Source: Gadus chalcogrammus (Eukaryota; Chordata; Actinopteri; Gadiformes; Gadidae). From it: 64,000 nucleotides of DNA. A program made the translations under genes and the position numbers. Every line of letters starts with the position of its first letter. The first letter of the stretch is position 1. This document shows positions 58,465 through 64,000 of the stretch, in pieces. The notes beneath the pieces are model-generated. The model saw nothing but the letters and a program-made list of their open reading frames with translations, ran no database searches and had not been told where the DNA came from. Location: the NCBI RefSeq assembly GCF_026213295.1, contig NC_079420.1, positions 1,893,967-1,957,966 on the forward strand, written 5' to 3'.

Positions 58465-59993
58465 TGTTGCATGTGCACACACTTACTGCTTTTTTTATGT
58501 AATAGAATCACCTTTGATACATGCTACAATTATCGTTCATATGAATGAATGATATGTATTAGTCCTTTAAAATAATCACTTTTTGACATCCTATGATGTT
58601 GGCTGACTATGAATAGCAATCGGAAAAGATTGTGGGTTCTCATTCAACAGTTCAATTTCAACCTTATGCTGGATTTCCCATGACTGCACATTTCTCTCTC
58701 CCTTTCTGTATCCTCCTGACCTCTCTTCCCCCCCCCCTCTCTCTTTATCACCCTCAGCCCTGGGGCATCTCACCAGCGAGCCACTGTGGCTACTGCTGAT
58801 AAGGACCAAACAGGAACAATAAATAACACAATGTATAATGTGGGCTTTTCTCAGCAACCCCACACAAATGACTTATTGCGATCTCTATACGCATGCTTGC
58901 TGAACCCATCAATCTGCCCGGTGACTGTAAGTGCTTTGCGTTACACTCAAATAGAACAGGAGTCAGCGTTATTTGCGTTTATGTCCCACATAACATGGGC
59001 CCCATTTGTCATGCGATGATCGGGCCGTGTTATCTCACCACTGCTCTGGGGGGGGGGGGAACGATGTCACGGTGTCATCACGGGGCCCGTATAGATTCCC
59101 AGGCCGTCCCACGTAGTAGCGTGTCCTCCGTGGGACAGGAAGTCAGTGGGGCCGCGAGTGTGTGTGTGCGTGTGTGTGTGTTTGTGCTGCTCCTGGGGTG
59201 TCGGGTTGGTGTAAAGATAGAGTGGCGTCAAAGCGCTCACCCCGTGTCATTCCTCAGTACATCTGCGTGACCCCTGCATACAGCTTCCCATGTCCACTGC
59301 GTACTGGTGACCACATCCGTAAACCTGCGCGGTGATATCGGGTGTCTGCTCTAAAAGAGGGGTGGTATTTTCTATTCATCCATCGAATTGTATACTGAAA
59401 TATATTTCTTGTGAAACTTGAGCTGAATTACAGTGAGCACACATCTGTCCGTGTATCTCGTTATTCACTTCATATTATTATTTATACTTTCTGTTCAGTG
59501 CCTTGCCGCCTTTTGAACTTTGGCTGTCTGTGATTTATGGGTCTGCATTGTTGCATGAGCTGAGGCCAGCATTGGTCATCGTAACACGGCAGTGAACTCA
59601 ACTCCTTAACCCTATACCACCACACTGCGCTGCTTTATTTTCACAGGAAGTCGATAAAGTCGGGGTCTTAAGAGGTCATGCTGACCCTGAGGTCTCAGGG
59701 TACATTGTCACTTCCTTCATGGGTTACTGCAGATACATTTTCTTTTTCCAAAGACAAAAATGTAAATTCTGCCTTCTTTCTATAGCGTCATAAATATTTA
59801 GTGCTCACAGGTTTCTGTTCGTGCTACCAAAATAATCCAGCAAGTAGTGTGCATTTCCTGCATATCCTGAATTGAATTGTGGGAAAATGTGATGAGTGAA
59901 TGGGAAAACATAGTTATGTAATTCTTGTTTATGGTTTGGGATCTAGAGAGCTGGGCTTTGCTTCACATGACGTTTGAACTGCTGTTGTATTTC

Positions 59994-60200
59994 CTCTCTC
60001 TCTCCCTCTTTCTCTCTTACTCTCGCTCTCTCCTGCTCTCTCTCACTCTGTCTCCCGCACTCTCTCATTCTCTCTCCCGTGCTTCCTCACTCTCTCTCCC
60101 GTTCTCTCCCGCTCTCTCTCACTCTCTGTATCTCTCTCGGTCCGTCTCACTCTCCTTGTTTCTCCCTCCCTCTCTCTCCCTCTCTCTCTCCCCCCCTCGG
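59994..60200. repeat. CT-rich low-complexity DNA upstream of abcc8
   Basis: Imperfect CTCTCTCCCT/CTCACTCT runs; the apparent serine/leucine-rich frames are artefacts. Confidence 0.9.
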
Positions 60201-60984
60201 TCTCAGTCATTCATTAATCTCTTGCCCCCTCCCCTCTCTACCTTCCGTCCTTCCTCTCTCATTCAGCCTCCGTGTGCTGTCGTCTTCCAAGGTCGGACTC
60301 TGGATACTGCCACACAAGACAGGAATAGCAGGTGCACTGCAGAAGCCTGCCGATGCTGTGCGATTTGTGCCGGCGTGTGCTCTTGCTTGTGCATGTGTGT
60401 GTGAGAGAGTAAGATTACTGAGCGCATCTGAGCGATAGACAGCGTGAGAGAGAGAGAGAGAGAGCGAGCGAGCGAGCGAGCGAAAGATAGACAGAGAGAG
60501 AGACAGTGCGAGCTTAGCATGGGTGCATGCATGCGCGTGTGGCCACAGAAGGAGACTCCGGTGCGTTCCAAGTAGGGCTGTGCAGCATTGCACACGATCA
60601 GGCTTTGTCTTTTATCTTCTAAACCGTTTTTGCCGCTGCCGGCTGCAAGGATCCGCGCGGGAGCGGGCATTACTAAGACGCCAAGGCAAGGCTCCTGCAC
60701 AGGACTTCACAGTTAAAGCGCACCGACCTGGGACTCTGTGCCTCTCCTTAACCCCTTTCTCCGCTCCCGTGCCTCGGGCTCCAGCTCTCTGCGCACCGCA
60801 GCTCTGGAGGATGTAACAAAGAGGCTGGGGCTTTTTTAAAACTTGAAGGAGATGCCCGAGGAGTGCCGTGCTCTCTGAGGCTGTAGAGAGTAACGACATG
60901 CTCTGAGATCTCTCCCGTCTGTCTCCCTGTCTCTCCTCTCCTGCCGGCCGGCTTCCCGCCCGCCCGCAGAGTCCTGGCTCCAAC

Positions 60985-63948
<2,964 letters not shown>

Positions 63949-64000
63949 TGAGCTGGCTCTTTCGCTTCTGCTCGATTGACTTGAGCGGATAGTGAGTATA

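Noticed and set aside
58893..59270. 125-codon plus-strand frame between ush1c and abcc8
   Set aside because: Contains G-run and TG-repeat translation, and has no family resemblance or splice-consistent neighbours.

Overview
This window is nuclear DNA of a ray-finned (teleost) fish. The evidence is four vertebrate genes with many short, well-phased exons separated by AT-rich introns, GT..AG junctions throughout, a heavy load of dinucleotide microsatellites and minisatellites, and fish-type transposon relics (hAT, piggyBac-like and other MITEs, tRNA-derived SINEs, LINE 3' ends). The very high density of (CA)n, (GA)n and (CT)n tracts recalls gadiform fish such as cod, but that placement is only an inference.

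Layout: (1) 89-3511, plus strand: the last four coding exons of iqsec3, a brain ARF guanine-nucleotide exchange factor; its 5' part lies outside the window. (2) About 3.5-24.4 kb: a long intergenic stretch with no convincing cellular gene. It holds a decayed hAT transposon (about 7.3-9.07 kb), MITEs, a LINE with a recognisable but broken reverse transcriptase (20.8-22.1 kb, minus strand), a two-copy unclassified repeat and a complete non-autonomous hAT element with an exact 8-bp target-site duplication (23,085-23,721). (3) 24,779-about 30,130, minus strand: complete ccdc77, a coiled-coil protein, with 11 coding exons joined in phase to 496 codons. (4) 31,231-56,073, plus strand: complete ush1c (harmonin). 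Twenty-five exons of the long 'b'-type form are placed: harmonin homology domain, PDZ1, PDZ2, coiled coil, proline/serine-rich PST region and PDZ3. Two alternative last exons both match known mammalian C-termini. One exon (17) carries an apparent single-base frameshift in a C/G-rich stretch. (5) 60,985-end, plus strand: the first two coding exons of abcc8 (sulfonylurea receptor SUR1), which continues outside the window.

The genes are independent eukaryotic transcription units, not an operon. ccdc77 and ush1c are head to head about 1.1 kb apart. ush1c next to abcc8 is the order known from human 11p15.1, while iqsec3 and ccdc77 are neighbours in human 12p13.33, so the window joins two human synteny blocks. 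The most unusual local feature is the ush1c 43.6-48.5 kb interval, where microsatellites directly abut splice sites on several consecutive exons and a C-rich minisatellite follows the proline-rich exon. I see no sign of a new defence, mobile or biosynthetic system.
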